DNA from: [Eubacterium] saphenum
GTDB taxonomy: Bacteria; Bacillota; Clostridia; Oscillospirales; Ruminococcaceae
DNA: 33,017 nt
Reading direction: 5' to 3'
Assembly: GCA_004555855.1 (NCBI GenBank)
Contig: SFJQ01000008.1
Span: 1-33,017 of the forward strand
Position numbers and translations under genes: made by a program. The notes below the pieces were generated by a model. That model was not told the origin of the DNA. It was given only the letters and a program-made list of their open reading frames with translations, and made no database searches. This document shows, piece after piece, positions 21,852-29,683 of this stretch. Position 1 is the first letter of the stretch. Each line of letters begins with the position of its first letter.

Positions 21852-23186
21852 TTAATCCAAAAATCCGGGATGATGACGCATCATAATCTGGCTTTCGAGT
21901 GAACGAACCGTTTCGAGCGCAACACCGACAATAATCAGCATTGTTGTACCGCCGAGTGCCAGACCGTCGATGCGCGAAACCATTGAGAAGATTATCGGGA
22001 AAATCGCGACAATTCCCAGGAAAATCGCTCCGATGAGCGTAATCTTGTTGAGCGAGTTGTGAATGAAATCCGATGTGGGCTTGCCGGGACGATAACCCGG
22101 AATAGCGCCGTTGTTCTTCTTCAGGTTGTTCGCAATTTCAACAGGATTGTAGGAAATCGCGACATAGAAGTAGTTGAACGCGATGATGAGCAGGAAGTAG
22201 ATGACCGCGTAAAGAGGAGAGTTCTGACTGAAGAAACGAACGAAGCCGTCCCAGAAGGTATCTCCCGTACCTCTTATTCCGAAGAAGAAGCAGATTGTCT
22301 GAGGAAGCGACATAAGCGACATCGCGAAGATTATCGGCATAACGCCGCTCATAGCAACCTTAATCGGAATGTGTGTTGATTGTCCGCCGTACATTTTGCG
22401 TCCGACAACGCGTTTCGCGTACTGAACGGGGATTCTGCGCTCTGCGTTTGTCATAAAGATAACAAACCAGATCATTACAACGTAAATCACAAGAATAACG
22501 ATGATGAAGGGGATTTTGCTCGCGTCCGTCTGACAAAGCTTGATATAAGTGTTCACGTCGTCGGGGAAGCGCGCCACGATACCTGCGAAGAGTATCATCG
22601 AGATACCGTTTCCGATGCCTTTTTCGTTAATTCTGTCGCCGAGCCAGATGATAACCGACGCGCCCGCAACAAAGCAAGCTACAATGGTAATCGCCGAAAG
22701 CACCTGCGCGAACGTATCCGTTCCCTCGCCGTACTTCAGAAGGTCGGTGGTTACGCCAAACTCGTCCTGAACGCCGCCGCGAAGCGTGAAGTAAAACGCA
22801 ATCGCCTGAATGAGCGCAATTCCGAGAGAGGTGAACTTTGTGATTTTGTTTATCTTCTTCCTTCCCTCTTCGCCTTCCTTGGAAAGCCTCTCGAGAGCAG
22901 GAATGGCAACCGTCAGCAGCTGAATGATAATCGACGCGTTGATGTAGGGCGTGATGGACATCGCCAGCAGCGTTCCTTTTGAGAGCGCGCCGCCCGTCAT
23001 GGTGTCGAGGTAGTTCAGCAGCGAAGCGTCGCCGATGAGTTGCCCAATTCCCTCGTTGTTGAGGAACGGAACAAAAATGCTTGAACCTAAGCGGAACAGT
23101 ATGATGATAAACAGCGTGTACAGAATCTTTTTGCGCAGCTGGGTATCAACCCACGCGTTGCGAAAGACCGTTAACATTCCGTTCAA
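21852..23186 (-). CDS. secY: Protein translocase subunit SecY
   Basis: A 444-residue, ten-span channel subunit of the Sec translocon. It shows the typical N-terminus (VFRNAWVDTQLRKKILYTL), the plug region after the first span, the GGxLSKG-type segment (MTGGALSKGT), and the cytoplasmic loop VVGRKMYGGQSTHIPIKV. The start is TTG at 23186, directly after the rplO stop (taaTTG), with GAGG eight bases upstream. An ATG nine bases further in has no ribosome binding site. Confidence 0.97.
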   Translation of the reverse strand: MNGMLTVFRNAWVDTQLRKKILYTLFIIILFRLGSSIFVPFLNNEGIGQLIGDASLLNYLDTMTGGALSKGTLLAMSITPYINASIIIQLLTVAIPALERLSKEGEEGRKKINKITKFTSLGIALIQAIAFYFTLRGGVQDEFGVTTDLLKYGEGTDTFAQVLSAITIVACFVAGASVIIWLGDRINEKGIGNGISMILFAGIVARFPDDVNTYIKLCQTDASKIPFIIVILVIYVVMIWFVIFMTNAERRIPVQYAKRVVGRKMYGGQSTHIPIKVAMSGVMPIIFAMSLMSLPQTICFFFGIRGTGDTFWDGFVRFFSQNSPLYAVIYFLLIIAFNYFYVAISYNPVEIANNLKKNNGAIPGYRPGKPTSDFIHNSLNKITLIGAIFLGIVAIFPIIFSMVSRIDGLALGGTTMLIIVGVALETVRSLESQIMMRHHPGFLD

Positions 23187-23630
23187 TTACATCACCTCAG
23201 CCTTTCCGCCTGCCTTTTCAATTTTTTCCTGAGCGGAAGCCGTGAACTTAACCGCCTTTACAGTGAGCTTCTTGGTGAGCTCGCCGTTGCCGAGAATTTT
23301 AACGCCGTCCTTCGCGTCCTTGATAGCGCCCGAAGCGATAAGAGCCTCAGCGTCAACCACTGCGCCGTCCTCGAAGCGCTTTTCAAGCTCCGAAACGTTT
23401 ACGGTTGCGAATTCATCAGCGAAGATGTTGTTGAAGCCTCTCTTGGGCATTCTTCTCTGAAGCGGCATCTGACCGCCCTCGAAGCCCGGTCTGATAGAAC
23501 CGCCCGAGCGAGCCTTCTGACCCTTATGTCCCTTGCCTGCGGTCTTGCCGTTGCCGGAGCCGTGGCCTCTGCCGATACGCTTAACTTCCTTGGTAGCGCC
23601 GCATGCCGGCTGTAATTCGTGAAGTTTCAT
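23187..23630 (-). CDS. rplO: 50S ribosomal protein L15
   Basis: A 147-residue protein of normal length. It has the Gly/Lys-rich N-terminal extension that threads into 23S rRNA (RIGRGHGSGNGKTAGKGHKG, residues 22-41) and the globular C-terminal domain. The site upstream of the ATG is only GGGGTG. It ends one base before the TTG start of secY, which suggests coupled translation. Confidence 0.97.
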   Translation of the reverse strand: MKLHELQPACGATKEVKRIGRGHGSGNGKTAGKGHKGQKARSGGSIRPGFEGGQMPLQRRMPKRGFNNIFADEFATVNVSELEKRFEDGAVVDAEALIASGAIKDAKDGVKILGNGELTKKLTVKAVKFTASAQEKIEKAGGKAEVM

Positions 23631-23682
23631 TAACTATTGCACCCCATTTCTTTTAGTTGATAGCTTGCAGAATTTCTGCTTA

Positions 23683-23862
23683 TCAGACTTCTTCAACCTT
23701 AACAAGGTGAGCGATAGTCTTGATTTTGCCTCTTGTAGCATCGTTGTCGGGCTGAGTGGTAACGGAGTTAATCTTGCGAAGACCCAGCGCCTGTGCTGTG
23801 GCAATCTGATTTTTCTTGCAGCTGTTCAAAGAGCGTACAAGAGTGATTTTTAAACTTGCCAT
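23683..23862 (-). CDS. rpmD: 50S ribosomal protein L30
   Basis: A 59-residue protein read from the minus strand, starting MASLKITLVRSLNSCKKNQ and ending KTIAHLVKVEEV. The LKITLVRS start and the ALGLRKINS segment are L30 signatures. GGAGG lies upstream of the ATG at 23862, in the gap after rpsE. It sits between rpsE and rplO, as usual. A small 5-bp hairpin (GCAGA/TCTGC) lies after its stop. Confidence 0.97.
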   Translation of the reverse strand: MASLKITLVRSLNSCKKNQIATAQALGLRKINSVTTQPDNDATRGKIKTIAHLVKVEEV

Positions 23863-23889
23863 TGTGTTTTCCTCCTATAAGCTCTTAAA

Positions 23890-24384
23890 TCAAAGCTCCT
23901 TGACGCTCTTGCCTCTGAGAGCCGCAACTTCCTCTGCGGTTCTGAGAGCCATCAAGCCCTGCATAGTAGCTCTTACAACGTTGCAGGGGTTGTTGGAACG
24001 CAGGGACTTTGTACGAATGTTCTTGATGCCTGCCATTTCGATAACCGCACGAACAGGGCCACCTGCGATAACGCCGGTACCTTCGGGAGCCGGACGCATC
24101 AGAACTGCGCCTGCGCCGAACTTGCCTGTAATCTCGTGAGGAATGGTTGTACCCTTGAGAGCGATTTTGTGAAGATTTTTCTTCGCATCGTCAATTCCCT
24201 TGCGGATTGCATCGGGAACTTCGTTGGATTTGCCCATACCGAAACCAACCGTGCCGTTTCCATCGCCTACAACAACCAGAGCTGAGAACTTCATAATACG
24301 TCCGCCCTTAACGGTCTTGGATACGCGGTTGATGTAAACAACCTTCTCAGAAAGCTCGTTTTCTGTCTGTTCAATTCTAGCCAA
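23890..24384 (-). CDS. rpsE: 30S ribosomal protein S5
   Basis: A 164-residue protein with the double-stranded RNA-binding-like N-terminal domain (KVVYINRVSKTVKGG...), the DGNGTVGFGMGKSNEVPDAI loop and the C-terminal domain. S5 helps maintain decoding accuracy and helicase activity at the mRNA entry. The start codon is TTG at 24384: the MARIEQ start matches family practice, and GGAGG lies eight bases upstream. An out-of-frame ATG sits five bases before it but only three bases from the ribosome binding site. Confidence 0.97.
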   Translation of the reverse strand: MARIEQTENELSEKVVYINRVSKTVKGGRIMKFSALVVVGDGNGTVGFGMGKSNEVPDAIRKGIDDAKKNLHKIALKGTTIPHEITGKFGAGAVLMRPAPEGTGVIAGGPVRAVIEMAGIKNIRTKSLRSNNPCNVVRATMQGLMALRTAEEVAALRGKSVKEL

Positions 24385-24400
24385 GTCATTTCCCTCCTTA

Positions 24401-24760
24401 TCAGAAATTGAGTCCGCCTTCGCGAGCGCCCTCAGCGAGAGCCGCTACACGACCGTGATACACATATCCGCCTCTGTCGAAAACAACGTCGGTGATTCCT
24501 GCCTGCTTTGCCTTTTCAGCAATCATCTGTCCAACCTTCTTGGCAGCCTCGCAGTTTCCGCCGTACATATCAAAACCCTTTTCGGTGGAAGAAGCAGCGC
24601 AAAGAGTCTTGCCGTTTACGTCGTCGATAATCTGCGCGTAAATGTGCATAGAAGAGCGGAAAACATTAAGTCTGGGGCACTCGGGAGTTCCCGATACCTT
24701 GCCGCGAACGCGCTTATGACGGCGCATTCTGCTCTTGTTCTTATCGATTATTTTAACCAT
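24401..24760 (-). CDS. rplR: 50S ribosomal protein L18
   Basis: A 119-residue 5S rRNA-binding protein. It shows the basic start (NKSRMRRHKRVRGKVSGTPE), the RLNVFRSSMHIYAQIIDD strand pair and the C-terminal DRGGYVYHGRVAALAEGAREGGL signature. AAGGA precedes the ATG at 24760. A 110-base spacer with a 6-bp hairpin separates it from rplF. Confidence 0.98.
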   Translation of the reverse strand: MVKIIDKNKSRMRRHKRVRGKVSGTPECPRLNVFRSSMHIYAQIIDDVNGKTLCAASSTEKGFDMYGGNCEAAKKVGQMIAEKAKQAGITDVVFDRGGYVYHGRVAALAEGAREGGLNF

Positions 24761-24789
24761 CTTATTATCCTTTCATAGCATTCTCCCTG

Positions 24790-24807
24790 TACGCGCAGCG
24801 ACGCGTA
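24790..24807 (-). promoter_or_regulatory. GC-rich hairpin in the rplF-rplR spacer
   Basis: TACGCG (24790-24795) and CGCGTA (24802-24807) form a perfect 6-bp stem with a six-base loop, in a 110-base spacer without a gene. There is no T-run. Its role is unknown. Confidence 0.35.
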
Positions 24808-24870
24808 TTGCGGGAAAAGCCCTTCAACAGAATTAATATCTCACGAAGCAAAGCTCCGATATAATCAATA

Positions 24871-25416
24871 TTACTTCTTGCCCTTTCCTGCCTTGCCTTC
24901 CTTGCGGCGGATATACTCGTCAACGTACTTGATACCTTTACCCTTGTAAGGCTCGGGAGGACGCTTGCTCCTGATTTCAGAAGCGCGCTGGCCAACCTTC
25001 TGCTTGTCGATACCAACAACGATAATCTTGTTGGGGGAAGGAACTTCGAGCTTGCAGTCTTCGGTGTCGGAAACTACAACCTTGTGCGAATAACCGAGGT
25101 TGAGGATAACGTCCTTGCCCTGCTTTTCGCATCTGAAGCCTACGCCGTTGATTTCGAGCTCCTTCTTGTAGCCCTCGGTAACGCCTACAACCATGTTGTG
25201 GATAAGCGTTCTCGTAAGACCGTGAAGCGAGCGGGAAACGTTCTCGTCGTTGGGACGCTCAACTGTGATAACAGCGCCGTCCTGGGTAATCTTCATCGTG
25301 TGATTGAACTCTTTTGTGATTGTACCTTTGGGGCCCTTTACGGTTACAACGGAGCCGTCGATTTTAACGTCAACGCCCGCGGGAACAGTAATAGGCATTC
25401 TACCGATTCTTGACAT
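24871..25416 (-). CDS. rplF: 50S ribosomal protein L6
   Basis: A 181-residue protein built of two similar domains. It starts MSRIGRMPITVPAGVDVKID and ends with the signature RPPEPYKGKGIKYVDEYIRRKEGKAGKGKK near the C-terminus. L6 binds near the sarcin-ricin loop. It follows rpsH by 12 bases. Confidence 0.98.
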   Translation of the reverse strand: MSRIGRMPITVPAGVDVKIDGSVVTVKGPKGTITKEFNHTMKITQDGAVITVERPNDENVSRSLHGLTRTLIHNMVVGVTEGYKKELEINGVGFRCEKQGKDVILNLGYSHKVVVSDTEDCKLEVPSPNKIIVVGIDKQKVGQRASEIRSKRPPEPYKGKGIKYVDEYIRRKEGKAGKGKK

Positions 25417-25428
25417 TACTATTCCTCC

Positions 25429-25827
25429 TTACCATACAAATGCCAGCACTTCGCCGCCGACATTCATTTCGCGAGCCTTTTTGTCCGTCATAATGCCCTT
25501 GGAAGTGGAAACGATAGCGATACCGAGACCCTTCATAACCTTGGGCATATCCTTGCAGTTGGAGTAGATTCTCAAACCGGGCTTGGAAACTCTTCTAAGA
25601 CCGGTGATAACCTGCGCCTTGCTGTCGGTGTACTTAAGTGTGATTTTGATAACGCCCTGCTTGTTGTCGTCAACAACCTTGAAGGACTTGATGTAGCCCT
25701 CGTCGAGCAAAATCTGAGCGATTTGCTTTTTAAGGTTGGAAGCGGGAACGTCAACAGTTGCATGCTTTGCGGAATTGGCGTTGCGAATTCTCGTAAGCAT
25801 ATCCGCGATAGTATCTGTAATCTGCAT
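25429..25827 (-). CDS. rpsH: 30S ribosomal protein S8
   Basis: A 132-residue protein that binds helix 21 of 16S rRNA. It starts MQITDTIADMLTRIRNANSA and ends ISTSKGIMTDKKAREMNVGGEVLAFVW, both signatures. In E. coli, S8 represses the spc operon by binding near the rplE start; here there are structured spacers before rplE and before rpsH itself. GGAGG lies close to the ATG. Confidence 0.98.
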   Translation of the reverse strand: MQITDTIADMLTRIRNANSAKHATVDVPASNLKKQIAQILLDEGYIKSFKVVDDNKQGVIKITLKYTDSKAQVITGLRRVSKPGLRIYSNCKDMPKVMKGLGIAIVSTSKGIMTDKKAREMNVGGEVLAFVW

Positions 25828-25980
25828 TCATTTACCTCCTAACGCTGAGCCGTTACGAATTCCATCGGCAAAAGCCCGTTCGTCGTACTCGCATATTTCG
25901 CGCAATTAAGCGCCTTGTCGATACAGAGCCGGACATCTGAAAAACCCGTCCGGCGAGGGATTTTTGCAGAAGCGATTTGC
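25828..25980 (-). promoter_or_regulatory. 153-base structured spacer between rpsN and rpsH
   Basis: No gene fits here. Read as minus-strand RNA, GCCGGAC (25948-25954) and GTCCGGC (25928-25934) form a perfect 7-bp GC-rich stem with a 13-base loop and no T-run after it. It lies about 100 bases ahead of the S8 start, so it could be an S8-responsive or processing element. Confidence 0.45.
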
Positions 25981-26166
25981 TTACCAGCTTGACTTCTTAA
26001 CGCCGGGAATCTGTCCCTTGTAAGCAAGCTCTCTGAAACAGATTCTGCAAATGCCGAATTTGCGCATATACGCGTGAGGTCTGCCGCAAATCTTGCATCT
26101 GTTGTAGGAACGCGTCGAGAACTTCGGCGTTCTGAGCTGCTTCTGCTTGAGTGACATCTTAGCCAT
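25981..26166 (-). CDS. rpsZ: 30S ribosomal protein S14, zinc type
   Basis: A 61-residue short S14 with the zinc ligands Cys24, Cys27, Cys40 and Cys43. This is the type Z form found in Gram-positive bacteria (also annotated rpsN). It sits in the 30S head. It lies 18 bases after rplE, with GGAGG before the ATG. Confidence 0.97.
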   Translation of the reverse strand: MAKMSLKQKQLRTPKFSTRSYNRCKICGRPHAYMRKFGICRICFRELAYKGQIPGVKKSSW

Positions 26167-26184
26167 AGCTTTCCTCCGTCCTAA

Positions 26185-26724
26185 TTACTTCTCGAAAGGA
26201 GCGCCCATAAGAGTGAGCAGCTCTCTGGCTTCTTCGTCGGTCTTAGCGGTAGTGATGAAGTTGATATCCATACCGCGAACGGCGTCGATTTTATCGTATT
26301 CGATTTCGGGGAAGATGAGCTGTTCCTTAAGACCGAAAGAGTAGTTTCCTCTTCCGTCGAAGGAGTTGGGGTTGATACCTCTGAAATCGCGTACACGGGG
26401 CAGCGCTACGTTGAAGAGTCTGTCGAGGAACTCGTACATAATGTCGCCGCGCAGTGTAACCTTAACACCGATAACCTGACCTTCTCTGAGTTTGAAGTTC
26501 GCGACCGACTTCTTGGATCTGCAGGCAACGGGCTTCTGACCTGTGATAGCAGCAAGCTCAGCCATAACGTTGTCGATAATCTTCGCGTTCTCCTTTGCCT
26601 CGCCGCAGCCAACGTTCACTACGATTTTATCGAGCTTCGGAATCTGCATAACAGACTTGTAACCGAATTTCTTAAAAAGAGCGGGAGCTACGGTTTCCTT
26701 GTAGAATTCTTTCATTCTTGCCAT
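26185..26724 (-). CDS. rplE: 50S ribosomal protein L5
   Basis: A 179-residue protein that binds 5S rRNA and touches the P-site tRNA. Signatures are NVGCGEAKENAKIIDN, the TGQKPVACRSKKSVANFKLREG segment (two strands), and the C-terminal DRLFNVALPRVRDFRG and NYSFGLKEQLIFPEI. GGAGG precedes the ATG at 26724. The 80-base spacer upstream folds into a rod-like structure. Confidence 0.98.
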   Translation of the reverse strand: MARMKEFYKETVAPALFKKFGYKSVMQIPKLDKIVVNVGCGEAKENAKIIDNVMAELAAITGQKPVACRSKKSVANFKLREGQVIGVKVTLRGDIMYEFLDRLFNVALPRVRDFRGINPNSFDGRGNYSFGLKEQLIFPEIEYDKIDAVRGMDINFITTAKTDEEARELLTLMGAPFEK

Positions 26725-26743
26725 CGTTTTTTCCTCCGTTTAA

Positions 26744-26794
26744 GCCGGGTTTCAGTGCCTGAGCAAACCGCCTCGTACACTACTTATACCCGAC
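26744..26794 (-). promoter_or_regulatory. Rod-like RNA structure in the rplX-rplE spacer (candidate S8 site)
   Basis: Minus-strand RNA can form nested helices: GTCGGGT with ACCCGGC (7 bp, one G-U), then AGTG with CACT, then GAG with CTC. The outer G-U pair would be a C-A mismatch on the + strand. It ends about 10 bases before the rplE ribosome binding site. In E. coli, S8 binds at this place to repress the spc operon; whether this sequence is an S8 site is inference. Confidence 0.45.
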
Positions 26795-26804
26795 CTCTGG
26801 GCAA

Positions 26805-27146
26805 TCAATACTTCAGCTCTGCGCCGCAGTGCTTGCAGACTCTGATTTTCTTGCCGTCCTCAATCTTGTGACCCACTCTTGTGGGCTTGTCGCACTTAGG
26901 GCAAACAGGCATAACCTTGCAAGCGTAAATCGGGCTTTCAGCCTGAACTCTGCCGCCGAGCTGTCCCTGCTGCTTGGGCTTAACGTGCTTGGTAACCATA
27001 TTGATACCCTCAACGATTACCTTGCCCTCCTTGGGGGAAACGGTGAGGACCTTACCGGTCTTTCTCTTGCCGTTCTCGCCGTTTGTGAACTTATCCTTCT
27101 TGTCGCCCGTCATAAGGGCAACCGTGTCGCCGACTTTAATATTCAT
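26805..27146 (-). CDS. rplX: 50S ribosomal protein L24 with zinc-ribbon tail
   Basis: A 113-residue protein, one of the first to bind 23S rRNA. The N-terminal KOW fold (KVGDTVALMTGDKK) is followed by VEGINMVTKHVKPKQ and SPIYACKVMPVCPKC. The C-terminal tail carries Cys82, Cys85, Cys104 and Cys107, forming a zinc ribbon seen in a subset of bacterial L24 proteins. GGAGG lies nine bases before the ATG. Confidence 0.98.
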   Translation of the reverse strand: MNIKVGDTVALMTGDKKDKFTNGENGKRKTGKVLTVSPKEGKVIVEGINMVTKHVKPKQQGQLGGRVQAESPIYACKVMPVCPKCDKPTRVGHKIEDGKKIRVCKHCGAELKY

Positions 27147-27161
27147 ACCGCGGCACCTCCA

Positions 27162-27530
27162 TTACAGAACTTCGGGAGCAAGGGACAGGATTTTCATATA
27201 ATCCTTATCTCTCAGCTCTCTTGCAACCGGCCCAAAAATACGAGTACCCTTCGGATTTTTGTCCTCCTTGATGATAACCGCTGCGTTTTCGTCAAAGCGG
27301 ATATATGTGCCGTCGTCGCGTCTTAAACCCTTAGCGGAACGCACTACGACAGCCTTAACGACGTCGCCCTTTTTAACAACGCCGCCGGGTGTAGCTTTTT
27401 TAACGGAAGCTACGATAACGTCGCCGATATTTGCGTATCTTCTTCTTGTTCCGCCAAGAACTCTGATACACATAAGCTCTTTAGCGCCGGTGTTGTCGGC
27501 AACCTTGAGCAATGTCTGCATTTGTATCAT
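27162..27530 (-). CDS. rplN: 50S ribosomal protein L14
   Basis: A 122-residue protein at the subunit interface. It starts MIQMQTLLKVADNTGAKELM and contains the L14 signature (KKATPGGVVKKGDVVKAVVV) and GTRIFGPVARELRDKDYMKI. AAGGAG precedes the ATG. An 11-bp hairpin lies in the spacer upstream, after rpsQ. Confidence 0.98.
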   Translation of the reverse strand: MIQMQTLLKVADNTGAKELMCIRVLGGTRRRYANIGDVIVASVKKATPGGVVKKGDVVKAVVVRSAKGLRRDDGTYIRFDENAAVIIKEDKNPKGTRIFGPVARELRDKDYMKILSLAPEVL

Positions 27531-27548
27531 GGCTAATACTCCTTCCCT

Positions 27549-27574
27549 GTCGGAAATTGACGTTCAATTCCGAC
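27549..27574 (-). promoter_or_regulatory. 11-bp hairpin in the rpsQ-rplN spacer
   Basis: GTCGGA and ATTGA (27549-27560, one bulged base) pair with TCAAT and TCCGAC (27564-27574), leaving a three-base loop. It has no T-run and lies just before the rplN ribosome binding site, so it could affect rplN translation or mRNA processing. Confidence 0.45.
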
Positions 27575-27588
27575 GAAAAATTCAGAAA

Positions 27589-27843
27589 TTACTTAGCGCG
27601 CTCGATGATGTTAACAAGGCGCCATCTCTTATCCTTGGAGAGCGGTCTTGTTTCCATAATCTCAACTCTGTCGCCTATCTTGCAGGTGTTTTCCTCATCG
27701 TGAGCCTTGAGCTTGATGGTGCGCTTTACGATTTTCTTGTAAAGAGGATGACGAACGTTGTCCTCGATAGCGACTACGATTGTCTTATCCATCTTGTCGC
27801 TTACGACTTTGCCTACTCTTGTCTTTCTCAGATTTCTTTCCAT
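27589..27843 (-). CDS. rpsQ: 30S ribosomal protein S17
   Basis: An 84-residue OB-fold primary rRNA-binding protein. Signatures are RKTRVGKVVSDKMDKTIVVA near the start and GDRVEIMETRPLSKDKRWRL near the end. It lies 22 bases after rpmC, with an AAGGAGG-type site before the ATG at 27843. Confidence 0.98.
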   Translation of the reverse strand: MERNLRKTRVGKVVSDKMDKTIVVAIEDNVRHPLYKKIVKRTIKLKAHDEENTCKIGDRVEIMETRPLSKDKRWRLVNIIERAK

Positions 27844-27865
27844 TTTTAGTTCTTATCCTCCTTCC

Positions 27866-28066
27866 TTAATTCTCCGCTGTGAGTTCACGCTCGCGCTGAA
27901 TGGTCTTGATGCGGGCGATGTCCTTCTTGACAGCCTTAATTCTTGTGGGGTTGTCAAGCTGGTTAACAGCGAGCTGGAAGCGCAGGTTGAAAAGCTCCTG
28001 TTTGAGCTCGGCGAGCTTTGTTTCAAGCTCTTTTTCCGAAAGATATTTAATTTCCGAAGCCTTCAT
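27866..28066 (-). CDS. rpmC: 50S ribosomal protein L29
   Basis: A 66-residue helical hairpin protein near the exit tunnel, where it contacts trigger factor and SRP. It shows LAELKQELFNLRFQLAVNQL and the NPTRIKAVKKDIARIKT segment, typical of L29. Its ATG shares one base with the rplP stop (taATG), so translation is coupled. Confidence 0.97.
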   Translation of the reverse strand: MKASEIKYLSEKELETKLAELKQELFNLRFQLAVNQLDNPTRIKAVKKDIARIKTIQRERELTAEN

Positions 28067-28488
28067 TAAAGCTCACCTCCGTCTTCCTTTTTAACAAATT
28101 TGCACTTGATGGGAAGCTTGTGCATAGCAAGACGCATAGCTTCTCTTGCGGTTTCCTCGGGAACGCCCGCGATTTCAAACATAACTCTGCCGGGCTTTAC
28201 AACGGAAACCCAGTATTCGGGAGAACCTTTTCCCGAACCCATACGAGTTCCGAGCGGCTTTGTGGTTACGGGCTTGTCGGGGAAAATCTTAATCCAAACC
28301 TGACCGCCACGCTTGATATAACGCGTCATAGCGACACGGGCTGCCTCAATCTGGTTGGACTTAATCCAAGCAGCCTCGAGTGCCTGAAGACCGTATTCGC
28401 CGTTAGAAACCTTGTTGCCTCTTGTAGCAACGCCCTTGCGGCGGCCTCTCTGCACTCTTCTGTACTTTACTCTCTTAGGAAGCAGCAT
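28066..28488 (-). CDS. rplP: 50S ribosomal protein L16
   Basis: A 140-residue protein that organises the A-site region of 23S rRNA. It starts MLLPKRVKYRRVQRGRRKG and contains RYIKRGGQVWIKIFPDKPVT and TRMGSGKGSPEYWVSVVKPG, both signatures. It overlaps rpsC and rpmC by one base each. Confidence 0.98.
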   Translation of the reverse strand: MLLPKRVKYRRVQRGRRKGVATRGNKVSNGEYGLQALEAAWIKSNQIEAARVAMTRYIKRGGQVWIKIFPDKPVTTKPLGTRMGSGKGSPEYWVSVVKPGRVMFEIAGVPEETAREAMRLAMHKLPIKCKFVKKEDGGEL

Positions 28489-29321
28489 TATTCGTTACCC
28501 CCTTCAACTTTTTTTGCTTCTGTTCTGGGCTTACGGGGAGGACGACGGTCGCCGTTTCTGCCCGCGCCGTTTGCTCTGTCGTTGCGGCGTCTGTCGTTAC
28601 GCTCGTTTCTTTCGGTACGAGCGGGCTTGTTCGCGGGGATTTCGCCCTTGAGAACTTCGCCGTTGTAAATCCAAACCTTAACGCCGATTACACCATAAGT
28701 GGTATTTGCTCTCGCAACGCCGTATTCGATGTCAGCGCGGAGAGTCTGAAGCGGAATTGTACCCTCGTGGTAGCTCTCGGAACGAGCGATTTCTGCGCCG
28801 CCCAAGCGTCCGCTTACCATAGTCTTGATGCCCTTTGCGCCGCTCTTCATAGTTCTGCCGATAGCCTGCTTCATAGCGCGTCTGAAGGAAACGCGTCCTT
28901 CGAGCTGCTGAGCGATGCTGTCTGCAACGAGCTGTGCGTTGAGGTCGGGAGCCTTGATTTCTACGATGTCGATGGAAACTGTCTTACCGATGAGTTTCTC
29001 AACTTCGCCGCGGATTTTCTCAATCTCCGCGCCCTTCGGGCCTATAAGCATTCCCACCTTATCGGCGTGAATGTAGATTTTGATTTTATCAGCGCCTGTG
29101 CGCTCAATCTGAATGTCTGCGATGCCAACAGCTCTTGAAAGCAGCTGGCCGGTCTTTTCGCCGGTTACCTTGGTGAACTGTCTTTTGTTCATCAGATAAT
29201 CACGGATTTTGTAATCCTCGACAAGTGTATCACCGAAGGTTGCTTTGCCCGCGAACCAGCGAGAATCCCAATCCTTGATTACACCCACGCGAAGACCGTG
29301 CGGATTAACCTTCTGTCCCAT
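28488..29321 (-). CDS. rpsC: 30S ribosomal protein S3, long C-terminal tail
   Basis: A 277-residue protein with a type II KH domain (VGMLIGPKGAEIEKIR, residues 89-104) and the C-terminal S3 domain (GRLGGAEIARSE, IEYGVARANTTYGVIGVKVWI). It forms part of the mRNA entry. The last 42 residues (236-277) are a low-complexity tail rich in Arg, Asn and Asp with repeated RND/ERN units, longer than in typical S3 proteins of about 220 residues. The ATG at 29321 is preceded by GGAGG. Confidence 0.97.
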   Translation of the reverse strand: MGQKVNPHGLRVGVIKDWDSRWFAGKATFGDTLVEDYKIRDYLMNKRQFTKVTGEKTGQLLSRAVGIADIQIERTGADKIKIYIHADKVGMLIGPKGAEIEKIRGEVEKLIGKTVSIDIVEIKAPDLNAQLVADSIAQQLEGRVSFRRAMKQAIGRTMKSGAKGIKTMVSGRLGGAEIARSESYHEGTIPLQTLRADIEYGVARANTTYGVIGVKVWIYNGEVLKGEIPANKPARTERNERNDRRRNDRANGAGRNGDRRPPRKPRTEAKKVEGGNE

Positions 29322-29335
29322 TGTAATTCTCCTCC

Positions 29336-29671
29336 TTATTCAGCTTCTTTAACAACCAGCGTGATGTTGGACGTTCTCTTCATAATTCTGTGTGCTCTGC
29401 CGTGGTCCTTGGGTCTGATGCGCTTGAGCGTGATGCCTGCGCCGACATAAGCCTGAGAAACATAAAGTCTGGAAGTATCCATATTGTGATTGTTTTCTGC
29501 GTTTGCAACAGCGGACTTAAGCAGCTTTGCAAGCGGCTCGCAAGCGGACTTAGGCGTATTCTTGAGAATCGCCATAGCTGTTTCTACGGGCTTGTTGCGG
29601 ATTAAATCGAGCACGATTCCAACCTTGCGCGGAGAGATACGTACCTGTCTGAGTTCTGCTCTGGCTTCCAT
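29336..29671 (-). CDS. rplV: 50S ribosomal protein L22
   Basis: A 111-residue protein whose beta-hairpin lines the exit tunnel. It starts with ARAELRQVRISPRKVGIVLD, has the AVANAENNHNMDTSRLYVSQ segment and ends with KRIRPKDHGRAHRIMKRTSN before the final strand. It lies 12 bases after rpsS. Confidence 0.98.
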   Translation of the reverse strand: MEARAELRQVRISPRKVGIVLDLIRNKPVETAMAILKNTPKSACEPLAKLLKSAVANAENNHNMDTSRLYVSQAYVGAGITLKRIRPKDHGRAHRIMKRTSNITLVVKEAE

Positions 29672-29683
29672 ATTCTCCCCTCC

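Noticed and set aside
25839..26027. 62-codon minus-strand frame across the rpsN-rpsH spacer
   Set aside because: Overlaps the end of rpsN, lacks a proper start site and resembles no ribosomal gene.
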